Shown here: piece after piece, positions 1-10,242 of the stretch
Layout: each line of letters begins with the position of its first letter
Numbering within the stretch: the stretch's first letter is position 1
Source: Catonia carolina
Taxonomy: Eukaryota > Arthropoda > Insecta > Hemiptera > Achilidae
NCBI GenBank assembly: GCA_035578175.1
Contig: JAQMRL010000004.1
Coordinates: forward strand, 42,985,401-43,049,400
DNA length: 64,000 nt
Direction of reading: 5' to 3'
Translations under genes and position numbers: made by a program
The notes under the pieces: generated by a model
Told to the model about the DNA's origin: nothing
Seen by the model: the letters and a program-made list of their open reading frames with translations, nothing else
Databases searched by the model: none

Positions 1-307
1 TCTAGTTCATGTAAAAGGGTACGTTGATGTATGGGGATTGATAGAGGGGTATTCGGGGGTGTTCACTAACATTATGGAACGGGTTTTTGCTAGACGGTGG
101 GTAGCTCCAAGAGTTGAGGCAGGTCACTGTATAACGTGACTGGAATTTGATTTCTGATCTCGTGGAAATGTACTAGTAATAGTAACTGTTTGAAGAAAAT
201 ACATGTGTTTGAGGAATGTTTTCTTAATTTTTTTCATATTTTGGTTAATGAATATAAAACGGAATTTATTAAAAAACGTTTTAAGCAGTTGTATTTTTTC
301 TGCCATA

Positions 308-895
308 AGACAGGTGGAGTGTCAAATTATTTACACTCAATCTGTTCGTTGCAGGGCTAAAATAAAAAGTTCTGTTTCTTACCACATGGTCAGCCAATTA
401 AATGACTGAATCATTTAAGAACCGAAGAGGTAGAGGTGTAAAAGACACTAATCAGAGTTATCTCCTCTGAAAGTAATGAATTTCATTATACAGCCAGACC
501 CTGTGGTGAATAGTGAAGGTGTCATTTGCAGAGTGGAAAATATGTGCTTTTTAGAGGGCCCGGCATGCAGATAAGCGTAGTTTTCCTTTCAGTGAGGAAG
601 GTAATTATATGATTGAAATATTTAAGAACAGAAGAGGTAGGGGGTAAAAGACACTAGTCAGAGTTATCTCCTCTAAGAGTAATGAATTTCATCATTATAC
701 AGCCAGACCCTGTAGTGAATGAAGTGAAGTGTCATTTGCAGGGTGGAAAGTAGATGCTTTTTAGAGGGCCTAACATGCTGATAAGCATATTTTTTCCACT
801 CAGTGAGGAAGGTAACTGTAAACCACCTCATTCCTCGTTTTACTAAGTAAAACCTCTAGAGGTTTAAACCAGCCTTTCGGCTGATGACTTAAACA
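308..895 (+). mobile_element. SINE-A copy 1, partial tandem dimer
   Basis: First of eleven copies of a ~390-bp repeat (SINE-A). Orientation is set by the conserved 3' end: TTCAAACCAG, a stem-loop CAGCC-TTTC-GGCTG, then ATGACCTAAACAAC with an (AAC)n-like tail. The body has further palindromes (GTTTTACTTAGTAAAAC and CCTCTAGAGG types). This locus holds a 3'-truncated unit (about 308-610) followed by a second unit from about 611 to 895, so it is a tandem partial dimer. No protein is encoded. The tail resembles that of LINE-D at 62098. Confidence 0.8.
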
Positions 896-1179
896 ATAAC
901 ATGTTTTCTTTCTCTACAGCAAATTTTATACCACGTGATGTAATTTTAGATATTTCTAAAACTCTTTTCACAGCTCATTACTAAGCATTCTTTACTGTAA
1001 GTTTCTTTTCCTTCTTTTCTGTTCACTCATCTTGTGTTTTGCTGTAATAGCCTGTAAAGTTAGTAATCAATTGTCTGAATTTGGTTATGTTCATTATTTT
1101 TCCTCAAATTATTCCGGTTTTTGTTAATATCCTTTTTAACTTTAAACAACTTCTCCGACATTTTAGGCAAACTATTTAG

Positions 1180-1625
1180 CATCATGAAAATTCGCTTTGC
1201 CAACTATTTCTATTCAATCTATGCAGATGTCTGTAAAATGTTCACAATCGTTTTCTTTTAATCGTACGTTCTTCTCTTTTTCGTTACCTGTTATAGTGAC
1301 TGTCTTCGGACTCTTCCCAAGGAGCTATCTAATTACTCTGCTTGTCTTAGACTAGCCTTCGCGGTCATTTTAAGACATTAACTCGCGTACAGACACAAGT
1401 TTATTACAGGATTATAATGCCTAATGTTAGTCAGTTTCGAGGATGCTATCTTCTTATACATTAGTGAGATCTTCGAAATGTAGTGGACATCTTCCCTTGC
1501 CTTCTGTAGTTTTCTTCCGTTGTCGCTGGTTTTCGTTTGTAGTACGTCTCCAAGGTACTTCAACCTATCAGCTTTTTTCAGTTTTTCCACGTTTAGTTGC
1601 AGGAACGTTTTGATGTTCGTTATGT
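1180..1625 (-). pseudogene. LINE reverse-transcriptase C-terminal remnant
   Basis: The minus-strand frame at 1378-1590 contains a YLG motif and the run NIRHYNPVINLCLYAS. This matches the conserved region after the thumb in many insect endonuclease/reverse-transcriptase LINEs (consensus KLRHYNTVVKPECLYAS, from family knowledge). Weak similarity continues with stops towards 1180, where the 'GHIYRM' part of the family would lie. Only the C-terminal part is left and it is broken, so it is a dead fragment. The non-LTR RT assignment is fairly sure; the clade is not. Confidence 0.6.
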
Positions 1626-1904
1626 TTTATTTTCGTTTTTGTGTATACTAAAACTGTGATAATGGTTTGTATCTCTTTTTCAATTATTTGTTTAACAATT
1701 TAGTCGTTATACAGTTCACCTTTTTTTACAGTTCCATATAAATAAATTTAGTTAAAATATATTTCTTGCATTCACTAAATTTAAATTCGAGACGCCTGGT
1801 AAATCAAATTCGGAATTTTATTTTTATTTATTTATTATTTTTAAACTATTAGAATCATGTTTAAATTTTTTAAGAATAATTTTTAAATAAATATTTTTCC
1901 TCGC

Positions 1905-2145
1905 CTCCTGTTGTTTGCTTTTTTCTATTGTCTCCGTTTGTAGTATGTCCCTAACGTACTTGAAGGTATCTACGTTTCCAGTTTTTCCGTGTTCAGTCTT
2001 AAAAAGTCGCGGAAACGTTTTGATGTTCGTTATGTATTTAGTATTTTTGTTTTTGTGGATACTAAGACTGTACTAATGGTTTGTATCTCTTTTCTATTAT
2101 GTTTTCAACAGTTTGGTTCAATTTTTAGTACGGTTCCAGATAAAG
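1905..2145 (-). pseudogene. Second copy of the LINE remnant at 1500-1720
   Basis: Direct comparison shows that this stretch repeats 1500-1720: the same order of 'tgtcgctggtttt/tgtctccgtttgtagta', 'ggaaacgttttgatgttcgt' and 'gtactaatggtttgtatctc' blocks, with scattered substitutions. It is a tandem duplication of, or a second insertion by, the same LINE fragment. No reading frame survives. Confidence 0.55.
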
Positions 2146-2167
2146 AAATTTAATGAAAAATATGTTG

Positions 2168-2525
2168 TTGTTTAGGTCAACAGCCGAAAGGCTGGTTTGA
2201 ACCTCTAGAAGTCTTACAAAGTAAAACGAGGAGTGAGGTGGTTTACCATTGCCTTCCTCACTGAGTGGAAAAGTACGCTTATCAGCATGCCGGGCCCTCT
2301 GAAAAGCACATATTTTCCACTCTGTAAATGACAACTTCACTTCATTCACCACAGGGTGTACAATGAAATTCATTACTTTCAGAGAAGATAACTCTGATTA
2401 GTGTCTTTTACACCTCTGCCTCTTCTGTTCTTAAATGATTCAGTCATTTAATTGACTGACCATGTGATAAGAAACAGAACTATTTATTTTAGCCCTGCAA
2501 CGACATTGCTGGCAAATGAAAAATA
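2168..2525 (-). mobile_element. SINE-A copy 2
   Basis: Near-full copy on the minus strand. On the plus strand it begins with GTTGTTGTTTAGGTC and the CAGCCGAAAGGCTG hairpin and runs to the pyrimidine-rich block TCTTTTACACCTCTGCCTC. It lies between two LINE remnants. The 82-codon frame across it (2125-2373) is a by-product of the repeat. Confidence 0.8.
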
Positions 2526-2644
2526 TATTTTTTACATTTAGTAGATTGACATTATAGACGCCTGGTAAATTTTATTTGTATTATTATATTATTTTGAAAC
2601 TGTAAGAATCATTTTTAAATTTAATTATAATTACCAACTACATC

Positions 2645-2990
2645 TAAATTAACCATTTACAGCTCCTACCTTCGACCAATATGGAGCTATGCCAGTCAGC
2701 TTTACTGCTGTGCAAAACCATCGGTATTAGTAAAAATTCAGCGTTTCCAATCAAAGCTTTTACGGAAGATATTTAACGCCCCTTATTATTGTAGCCAATA
2801 AAACACTACATTCAGACCTAAACGTACCCTACATAAATGACGTTTTCGTAAAACTCTATACAAAATTTAGGAAGAAACTCGTGAACCATCATAACCCATT
2901 GATATCAAATCTGACTACGCAGACTCTCCCAAACAATCCAATGATAGACGACTAAAATGTCGATGGAGCCGGGACCTCATCAGTTGACGT
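2645..2990 (+). pseudogene. Jockey-clade LINE RT C-terminus (fragment)
   Basis: Translation of 2658-2795 gives YLRPIWSYASQLYCC followed by IQRFQSKLLRKIFNAPYY, a signature of the C-terminal region of Jockey-clade RT proteins. After a stop and frame shift it resumes with HSDLNVPYINDV and HNPLISNLTTQTLPNNP, then RRLKCRWSRDLI near 2985, the usual end of the protein. Compare IRKLQAFQSKLLRFITNAPFY in the copy at 53363. It is broken by a stop and at least two frame shifts. No poly(A) tail is visible, because a second LINE end on the other strand begins at about 3000. Confidence 0.8.
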
Positions 2991-3021
2991 AGTACTGTAA
3001 TTGACTATCCATTCTTCTTCT

Positions 3022-3640
3022 TTAGGTGTCGTCTTCGTTCCGAAGTTTGGCTATCATCAAAGCTATGCGTATTCTTGATACTGCAAATCTAAACAGCTGG
3101 CAGTTGTTGCAATTGAACCATTCTCTTAAGTTCTTCAACCATGAATTCCTTCTTCTGCCTATGGATCTTGTGCCAATTATTTTTCCCTGGATAATAAGTT
3201 GCAACAACTGGTATTTATCTCCCCTCACAACATGTCCCAAATACTGCAATTTGCGCTTCTTAATCGTTAGTATCAATTCTTTCTCCTTTTGCATCCTTCT
3301 CAAAACCTCCACGTTTGTCACTCTCTCTGTCCACGATACTCTCAGTATCCTACGATACATCCACATTTCGAATGCCTCTACCCTCTTGATGTCGACCTTT
3401 TTCAATGTCCACGCCTCCATTCCATAGAAAAGAACTGAGAGCACGTAGCATCTCACAAGGCGAATTTTAAGCTCAAGGCTTAGATCTCTTCCACAGAACA
3501 CCTTTTTCATTTTAGTAAATGAAACTATCCATTACAGTGTTCTAAATGCTGCACTTAACGCTACACTTATCAATTCACGTCGGAGTTCTGTCACTGGACT
3601 GTGACTCCACTCACGTTTATTGATCATGTTAAATTTTTTC
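3022..3640 (-). pseudogene. Endonuclease/RT-type LINE, C-terminal fragment
   Basis: A 162-codon open frame ends at 3022 and reads VLFYGMEAWTLKKVDIKRVE, AFEMWMYRRILRVSWTERVT, QYLGHVVRG and IALMIAKLRNEDDT. It aligns along its whole length with the last 162 residues of the 892-codon LINE protein at 23091, but the two differ at many positions, so they are separate subfamilies. Upstream similarity (TELRRELISVALSAAFRTL) extends to about 3640 with one stop. The element ends in AAAGAAGAAGAAT, a short GAA-type tail instead of poly(A). It is 5'-truncated and not functional. Confidence 0.8.
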
Positions 3641-3649
3641 CAAATTTTC

Positions 3650-4460
3650 ACTGATTGTTTCCAACAGATTGTGAATTTACTAAATAGAGAGAAAAAACAT
3701 TGTAAATATATAATAAAAAAAACATTGATAATAGGTTTGTATAAAATTTATATATAAATACATACCGATTAAAGTATTTCTTTTATATACTGTATTTCAA
3801 TTTTATTAAATAAATATTTAAATAAAAAAATGAAAGAAAAACTGTCTGAAACTGTATAATATTTAAATGGAGGTTGGGTCAAATGGAAAAGCGTTTTCCT
3901 TACAAATCCTGATAAATGTTTCTAAAAGCTGCTTTACATGTTTTGTTTGTCTTTATTGTCAAATGTTGAGACAGCACGAACGATATCATGATGTATAAAT
4001 TTTACTTCTCAAATACAAAATACGTGAAGTTTTATTCGGTTGCTTGATATACAAAATAGTAATATTGTATTGCTGGAATTGAATTATGTTGTCGTTTAGG
4101 TTGTGTTAGTCTCTTTTTAACGCGTTTTTATTTTTTATCTACCGTTCGTTTTTTCATTGCTACTTTATTTACAGAGTTCAGCATTTTAATATTGGTTTTA
4201 CATTTGTCCGTGAAAAAAATCCAGGCTATAATATTTTTGCTTGAGCGTATCCATTGCTTGGTAACATATCGTGTTCCAGTAATCGTTTTAAATAGGATTA
4301 GACATTTTTCGAGGTATAAACATTTCCTTTGAGTTAGAAAATCGCTTTGGATTGAACGTATTATTGGTTTTGGGAGTCATTTTGTAAAAATTGTTGTAGT
4401 TAAATTTTTGTAGTCACTAAATAACCTTTGTTGCTGATGTGACTTTAAAACAATTTAATA
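3650..4460. other. Unassigned AT-rich stretch
   Basis: No frame, palindrome pair or relation to the other repeats of the window was recognised here. Confidence 0.4.
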
Positions 4461-4463
4461 AAA

Positions 4464-5311
4464 CCTGGTGTGAAACACTCACACGACTTTTTATTGACAA
4501 TGCAAATAATAAACAATTTAACCTAACATTAGTAGAAATAAACAAAAAAGCATAACCTAATTTTAATCATGAGTAAATGATGCAAAATGAAAACCAACCT
4601 TAGTTTGGCCTAATAATACGGAAAATTACTTTTTGACTCTAGACTAGGCTCTATAGAGAAAAATGCTTAAATGAAAGTTGTAGATCTTTTAATTTTTTTA
4701 TAAATTTGATTATAAATATACACTTTTGTTGTTAATTGCATACTAATGTTGCAATCTTAAAAAATCCATTATTTTACAGATATTAATGAACAAAAAACGA
4801 AAATCACTAATTACCTTTAAACTAAGCGTTATACAAAGACATTTTGAATTAACAGTTGTATGTTCTTAAATATTCTACAACTTTGACTACGCACTTTTTC
4901 CCTGAAATGCATAATATCAAGGCCTCAATCGTAGAAGAACATTTTTTTCTACGACAGCACTGCCTTCCCTAGAATTTCAGCAAAAACATGGCGACAACTC
5001 TATCGTGTAGAACATAAAAAATTCAGTAAATGAGGCGATTTTTAAAAATATCGTAGAAACCGTTCTTGAGGTAATAGCAAAAAGTTAAAAATTACACGAA
5101 TAAACTACTACTTCCGGTTGACCGGTTTTGATGAAAATGTTCGTGTCGGTTCCTCTTATATGTACTACTTAACTTGATAGGTTAGGTACTACTTAACTTG
5201 AAAATTAAGTAGTACCTAACTTAATTTTCAAGTTTCAACTTCGTACGATATTCCGTTGTTCAGATACACACACACACACACACACACCCACACACCCACA
5301 CACACACACAT

Positions 5312-5384
<73 letters not shown>

Positions 5385-5502
5385 CACATATACACAGACA
5401 TAGAGACCAATCGCTAAAACCATGTTTTTTTAAGTTGAGGGGGTCTGAAAATGTTTATATCCGGTGAAAACTCAATTTCGAAAAATTGACATGAAAACAA
5501 TG
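4464..5502 (+). mobile_element. Family B repeat, copy 1 (near full length)
   Basis: Plus orientation is defined by the left end CTGGTGTGAAACACTCACAC, a GTGTGA/TCACAC hairpin, and a right end at the CTTTC...GAAAG hairpin. Between them come CATAACCTAATTTTAATCAT, a repeated block with AAAGTTGTAGAT and ATCGATTTTTTA, CAGCAGACATGGCG, the block ACTACTTCCGGTTGACCG, and a conserved CA-rich spot. This copy lacks the last ~35 bp, including the right hairpin, and carries the long (CA)n array at 5265. A stretch near 5165-5230 is rearranged, with short inverted repeats of 'ttaagtagtacctaac'. No coding capacity is visible. Confidence 0.8.
5265..5398. repeat. (CA)n microsatellite with (TACA)n interruption
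   Basis: About 130 bp of CA repeats, interrupted by CCCACACACCCA and a run of TACA units at about 5309-5330. It sits where other family B copies have only a short CACACACA stretch, so it grew inside the element. The frames of repeated Val-Cys across it are artefacts. Confidence 0.95.
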
Positions 5503-5509
5503 CTTAATA

Positions 5510-6065
5510 AAAATATTTATTTTGATTGTTGTAAGATAAGAGATTTTTATGGCAAGTTTTACGAAGCGATGTATGAATAAACAATACATTTCATAGGTAA
5601 GTTATAGGCCTTTACAACAGTTTTAGTTCTTAATATATATCGTGCCGTGTGCTTTGAAGCCTTTTCGGTAGTTGTACGTACACAGAAGGATAATAGGAAA
5701 CTATTCTCTCTCTTTATCTTGTTCATAACCGTCTTTCTCTTTTTGTCTTTATGGTTAACAGGGGTGGGAGTTACTTAACTTGCAAATTAGCCTTTCATTG
5801 TAGGGGTGGAGTGAAGCAACTCTCCGCTACGGCTCAATAAATCGCTTTCACCTCCACACTCCGCACATAAGCTTCTGCCAACTGAGACTTTGCGCTAAGA
5901 AAATGAACCAATTATCTGTTTCGAATATATTTTATAAATTACCACTCGGATGATCACATAATACGTTTCTTTTCTCTATGCATTTTCAGTTGTAAGTATT
6001 TTTATTACCTACTGGTAATTTAAATCGATATTTTAAAAATTACTCATTCAATTTATTAAAGAATA
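5510..6065. other. Unassigned spacer between B copies
   Basis: Moderately AT-rich, with a slightly GC-richer patch around 5760-5890. No gene or repeat relation was recognised. Confidence 0.4.
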
Positions 6066-6070
6066 TTTTG

Positions 6071-6779
6071 TTACTTTCTCTTGCCTATATGAATATATTG
6101 GAAGGCAAGTATTGTTTTCATGTCGATTTTTCGAGTTTTCATTGGATCTACTCGTTTTCAGACCCCCTGAACCCAAAAATATGTTTTAACGATTGGTGTG
6201 TGTGTAGCCAAAATATCTCAACGACGGAGTATCGTACGGAGTTGAAACTTGAAACTTAAATTAGGTACCATTAGAGGACCCGACACGAATATTTTTACCA
6301 AATTCGGACAACCGGAAGTAGTAGTTTATTCATGTCATTTTTCACTTTTTTGCGATTTTCTCAAAAACGGCTAGTACGATTTTTTTAAAAATCGCCTTAT
6401 TTCTACTTTTTTATGCTCTACAGTGTAGGGTAGGTGCCATGTCTGCTGCAATTCTTGGGGAGGTTGTGCTCTCGTAGAAAACATGTATTTTTTTAAGATT
6501 GTGGCTTTAATGTGCATTTTAGCGCAAAAATGGATATAATAAAAGTTGTAGAACATTTAAAAACCAACAACTTTTACAACCTTCTACAACTTTTTTAAAC
6601 ATTTTTTGAATAACGCTTAGTTTAGCGGTAATTAGCAATTTTCTGTTTTTTTTTTCATGAAAATCTGAAAAAATTGGATTTTTTAAGAAAACGGCTCATT
6701 TTACGACAAAAGTGTATGTAATGAAATTTATAAAAATATAGATCTACATTTTTTATTTTAAGCATTTTTCTCTACAGAG
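6071..6779 (-). mobile_element. Family B copy 2 (left part missing)
   Basis: Reverse copy starting at the right-end hairpin (ttactttctcttgcctatat) and reading back to AGCATTTTTCTCTACAGAGC, where it stops in the first internal monomer. It abuts copy 3 in opposite orientation with no spacer. Confidence 0.8.
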
Positions 6780-7112
6780 CCTACTACGTCCAGTTGACCA
6801 ATTTTGATGAAAATGTTCGTGTCGGGTCCGGTAGTAGTATCTAACTTAAGTTTCAACTTCGTACGATGTTCCTTTCTCGAGATATTTGTCTCTCTCTCTC
6901 TCTCTCTCTCGCTGTCTCTCACACACACACACACACACGCGCGCGCACACACACATACACACGCGCGCGCGCACACACACACCAATCGCTAATAAGATGT
7001 TTTTTGGGTTCAAGGGGTCTGAAAACGTGTAGTTCCGGTGGAAACTCGATTTCAGAAAATCGACATGAAAATAAGTTACTTTCCTTCCTATATATTCATA
7101 TAGGCAAGAAAA
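6780..7112 (+). mobile_element. Family B copy 3 (right third only)
   Basis: Forward fragment from the ACTTCCGGTTGACCG-type block (here tccagttgaccaattttgat) to the right-end hairpin and AAAGTAAAAAA. With copy 2 it forms an inverted-repeat pair: 6071-6335 is the approximate reverse complement of 6785-7112. Confidence 0.8.
6889..6985. repeat. (TC)n / (CA)n / (CG)n compound microsatellite
   Basis: About 20 bp of TC, CTGTCTC, then CA and alternating CG/CA to 6985. It occupies the same position inside family B as the array at 5265. Confidence 0.95.
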
Positions 7113-7114
7113 AG

Positions 7115-8465
7115 TAAAAAAAATAATTTTGAATAGACCTATTCACAAACCGCCACGTATAAACAAGGATTTCATCATCTAAATCTACTTATGTTAAAAT
7201 TTAATTAAAAGTAAAAATTTTTGGTTCAAATAAATCGTGTTTAGTATTTATTATGCAGTTAATGTAGAGTTTTTGAGTGGTAATATTTTTTGGTACTTAT
7301 GTAAACGAATGATATTATAATATTATGTGAACGAATGGAAATATATCTGTCAGAAGATAGCGAGGCTAGACACATTTAAGGGCCTACGTAGGAATCAGTT
7401 ACTTTAGAAGGTTAACAGTATAGAAAGAGAATTATTGAACAGTGTCCATGCACCTTCTTTTTAAATGGGTATTTAAATTCAAGCATTTTACGTAAATCTC
7501 CTGACTTGAAACTTAAATCGTTCAAACGTCTTTTATTCAAAATCAGCTGTTTAATATTCTATCCACATAAATGATAAAAAAATTGGATATAATGTCCTTT
7601 ATATGCTATTACTATAGCCTAAGTTGTGAGAAGTCAGGAGTCTTCTCGCAGTATATTTTGTAAAGGGTCGGGGGATGAATCCTCCCTCCGTTTCTTGGTT
7701 ATTCGCATTACATTGCATTACACAGTACAATCTGGGCTAGTTGGTTTGCTACTGTAGGGCTGGTATATGTAGGATTCACCAATTTCACGGTTCAGTTGTC
7801 AAACTGTAACAGTTAGTCCAAGTTTTAGTTTGCTTCCTTACAACTCCCATAATAACCGCAGAGACCTGGTCTGAATTAATTTCTAACCCTCATAGTATTT
7901 CAGTCGATTATATTCGCCGCAATTTAATCTGTTGAATTTAAACTGACTTAATTGAAAAGGTTGTTTTAAACTTAAATACCACTCCGCGGCTTATTCCAAT
8001 ACTGTGTTCAGTGGTGCGATATATTCATGGTTTTGGTGAACAGAAAGGAATAAATTCAATATTTTTGAAATTGTGGAACAAGTTTTTATCGTGTTTAGAA
8101 AACATGATACATTTTTCTTTTTACGTGTGATTAAATGACTTTTACTTGTCTGAAACAGCCGAGTGAATTTTTAAAAGTAGATTTCACAAAAAGAAAGTTA
8201 TTTACATGGAAGAAATACGTCTCTTCAGGTAATGTTCCGTACAAGGCACACAGTTCTCCCAGGTAAAGCTAATATTGCGGGTGGTCACCAGATCCCAAAA
8301 GATCATTTAGGAGACTCTTGTCCTGTTCCTTTCACCCGTCTGCACGAAAGCTTATTATATTTTTGTAGAAGAGAATCTTCAACAACCTTCTAATATTGTT
8401 ATAATTAACTATCCTTGATAAAAAGATTTGGCGGTTGAATAATTCTGTGATAATTACTTCAGTTT
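7115..8465. other. Unassigned stretch
   Basis: No reading frame over 60 codons and no relation to other repeats in the window was seen. AT-rich throughout, with short GC-richer patches near 7660 and 8260. Confidence 0.4.
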
Positions 8466-8469
8466 TTGT

Positions 8470-8540
8470 ACGTCTGGTCTGTGTAATGATTAGCCGCTCG
8501 TGCTAACTATCGCGGCTCAGGTTCTGAACCAAAAACCCAC
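8470..8540 (+). other. tRNA-like relic (degenerate A and B boxes)
   Basis: The stretch GTCTGTGTAATGATTAGC followed ~25 bp later by AGGTTCTGAACC resembles pol III A- and B-box spacing in a tRNA. The T-arm lacks the canonical GTTCGA core, so an active tRNA gene is unlikely. It may be the head of an old SINE. Confidence 0.35.
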
Positions 8541-8840
8541 TGTACTACTGTCTATAACCCCGCTGAAGTTAGGATGTTGTAATGTTTTCGGTTTTTCTTT
8601 CGGTCCCAGTTATTCAGTGCATAAAAGTATTTGCTGATATTTATAAATACTACCAAAAAACTGATGATTTAATATCGAAACATAAGTAACTTATAAAATC
8701 ATGGATAATTTATCATGAAATAATGTGTGAGCTTGCTGGCCACTGCGAGAGCTGCAGTTGTTTGACAGCAAATAAGTGACCAAACCTTCAGACATTATCT
8801 AACTTCGATGAATATAAAAATTGTATAAAAATGTGTTTAA

Positions 8841-9442
8841 AATATGTGAGCCGGAATCCAAAAAGGGACCTCTTGTCGAAAATTTTATGTTATGAGCTGT
8901 TACCCTTTTAAAATTTACCATTGAATTTTAACCAATTTGATGCAAAATTCAGAATTTTCTCTCAAAAATTGTGTAAGTTAGAGCAGCTTAAAAACTTTTG
9001 ATGAAAAAATTGGTGTTGAATGCATTTTAAACTTTTACATAACTCTTTCTAAATTTTACATATTTAAGAACAAATTACACACAGAAATTACACTAATTGT
9101 TTTTAAAAGTGTTCATGTTTGACACTATTGAAGGTTCTTTTAAACTGAGTGCTTTCACTTTTATTTAGCGGTTCTGCAACTGAATCTGGTAGGTCAGATT
9201 CGGGCTCAGGATACCCATTAGAAGGTCTCAGCTTTTTTTCTTTACCGAACATCTTGATCTTTTTGAATAGATATTGTTTTTATTGCGTAGTGATTCCTAC
9301 AGAAATAATTACATTTAAAATATAATCGGACAAAATAAATTATAAAACTCTACAAGAAAAACCTCAAATATCGGTGTATCGACCCTAACAACTCATTTTT
9401 CTTCCGACAAGAGGTCCCTTTTCGCTTTCCACTTCACATATT
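8841..9442. mobile_element. DNA-transposon-like element with ~40-bp TIRs
   Basis: The left end 8841-8880 and the reverse complement of 9401-9442 match over about 40 bp: both start AATATGTGA and share AAAAGGGACCTCTTGTCG. The ~600-bp interior encodes no transposase but has a 49-codon open frame on the minus strand. The TSD could not be fixed, because the flanks beyond the TIRs are too AT-rich to choose. Superfamily unknown. A MITE or a deletion derivative of a larger DNA transposon is the natural reading. Confidence 0.75.
9103..9252 (-). CDS. 49-codon open frame inside the 8841-9442 element
   Basis: A complete frame on the minus strand from ATG (9252) to TAA (9103). It starts MFGKEKKLRPSNGYPEPESD, continues with LPDSVAEPLNKSESTQFKRT and ends FNSVKHEHF. 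The composition is hydrophilic, rich in Lys, Glu, Asp, Ser and Pro, and unlike random translation of this AT-rich DNA. The frame stays open for seven codons upstream of the Met (in the run LFKKIK). No family was recognised. It may be the N-terminal or linker remnant of the transposase whose internally deleted derivative this is. I doubt that it is expressed as a protein. Confidence 0.35.
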   Translation of the reverse strand: MFGKEKKLRPSNGYPEPESDLPDSVAEPLNKSESTQFKRTFNSVKHEHF

Positions 9443-9545
9443 ACAATGTTTATTAAATAAAAGTAATAATTTTGTGTGTGAAGAGTGAATATTCTCCGAC
9501 GAGATAACGTAATAACTTCAAGATTCGTGAATAATAATGTTTTTT

Positions 9546-9912
9546 ATGTCATCAGCCGAAAGGCTGGTTTGAACCTCTAGAAGTTTTACTAACTAAAACG
9601 AGGAGTAAGATGGTTTACAATTACCTTCCTCGCTGAGTAAAAAAGTATGTTTATCAGCATTTCAGGCCCTGTGAAACGACCTACTTTCCATCCTGCAAAT
9701 GACACTTCCATTTCATTCACCATAGGGTCTGGCTGTGTATTGAAATTCATTACTCTCAATGGAAATAACTCTGACTAGTGTCTTTTACACCTCTACCTCT
9801 TCTGTTCTTAAATTCTTCAGTCATAAATTGGCTGACCATAGGAAACATAACTATTTTTTGCAGCCATTGAATTAGCATATCGAGTGTAAATAAATTAACA
9901 CGCTACCTGCCT
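9546..9912 (-). mobile_element. SINE-A copy 3
   Basis: Full-length but diverged copy. On the plus strand it runs from GTCATCAGCCGAAAGGCTGG to CACGCTACCTGCCTGTTATAGG, with every internal landmark in order (AAAACGAGGAGTAAG, TTATCAGCAT, GGGTCTGGCTGT, TCTTTTACACCTCTACCTC). Confidence 0.8.
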
Positions 9913-10242
9913 GTTATAGGAAAAATAATAGTATACACGTACTTAATTATTTTATAACTAAACCTTGAAAGCGAAGAATTTTCGAATGTTCCAAAATTTT
10001 TTAATCACGCGCGTAAAACTTTCATCAATCACTTATAAATTATTAAAAGAAAACGAACACTTGAAACACACTTCAAATTAATATTACAAACTTTTCAGTA
10101 ACAAGAATTTTATTTATATATAAAACATTATAAGAACATTTAATTTAAATGTTTAAATTTAATTTAAATTTAAATTAAATTAAATTTTAAAATTATAATT
10201 AATTAATAATTTAAATCTTTTTCAATATTATACGTGTGGTCA

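Noticed and set aside
5228..5423. Two ~60-codon minus-strand frames of alternating Val and Cys
   Set aside because: They are translations of the (CA)n microsatellite; no start context or domain.
6758..7117. Three frames of 62-83 codons in the TC/CA/CG array
   Set aside because: Low-complexity translation of a microsatellite inside family B.
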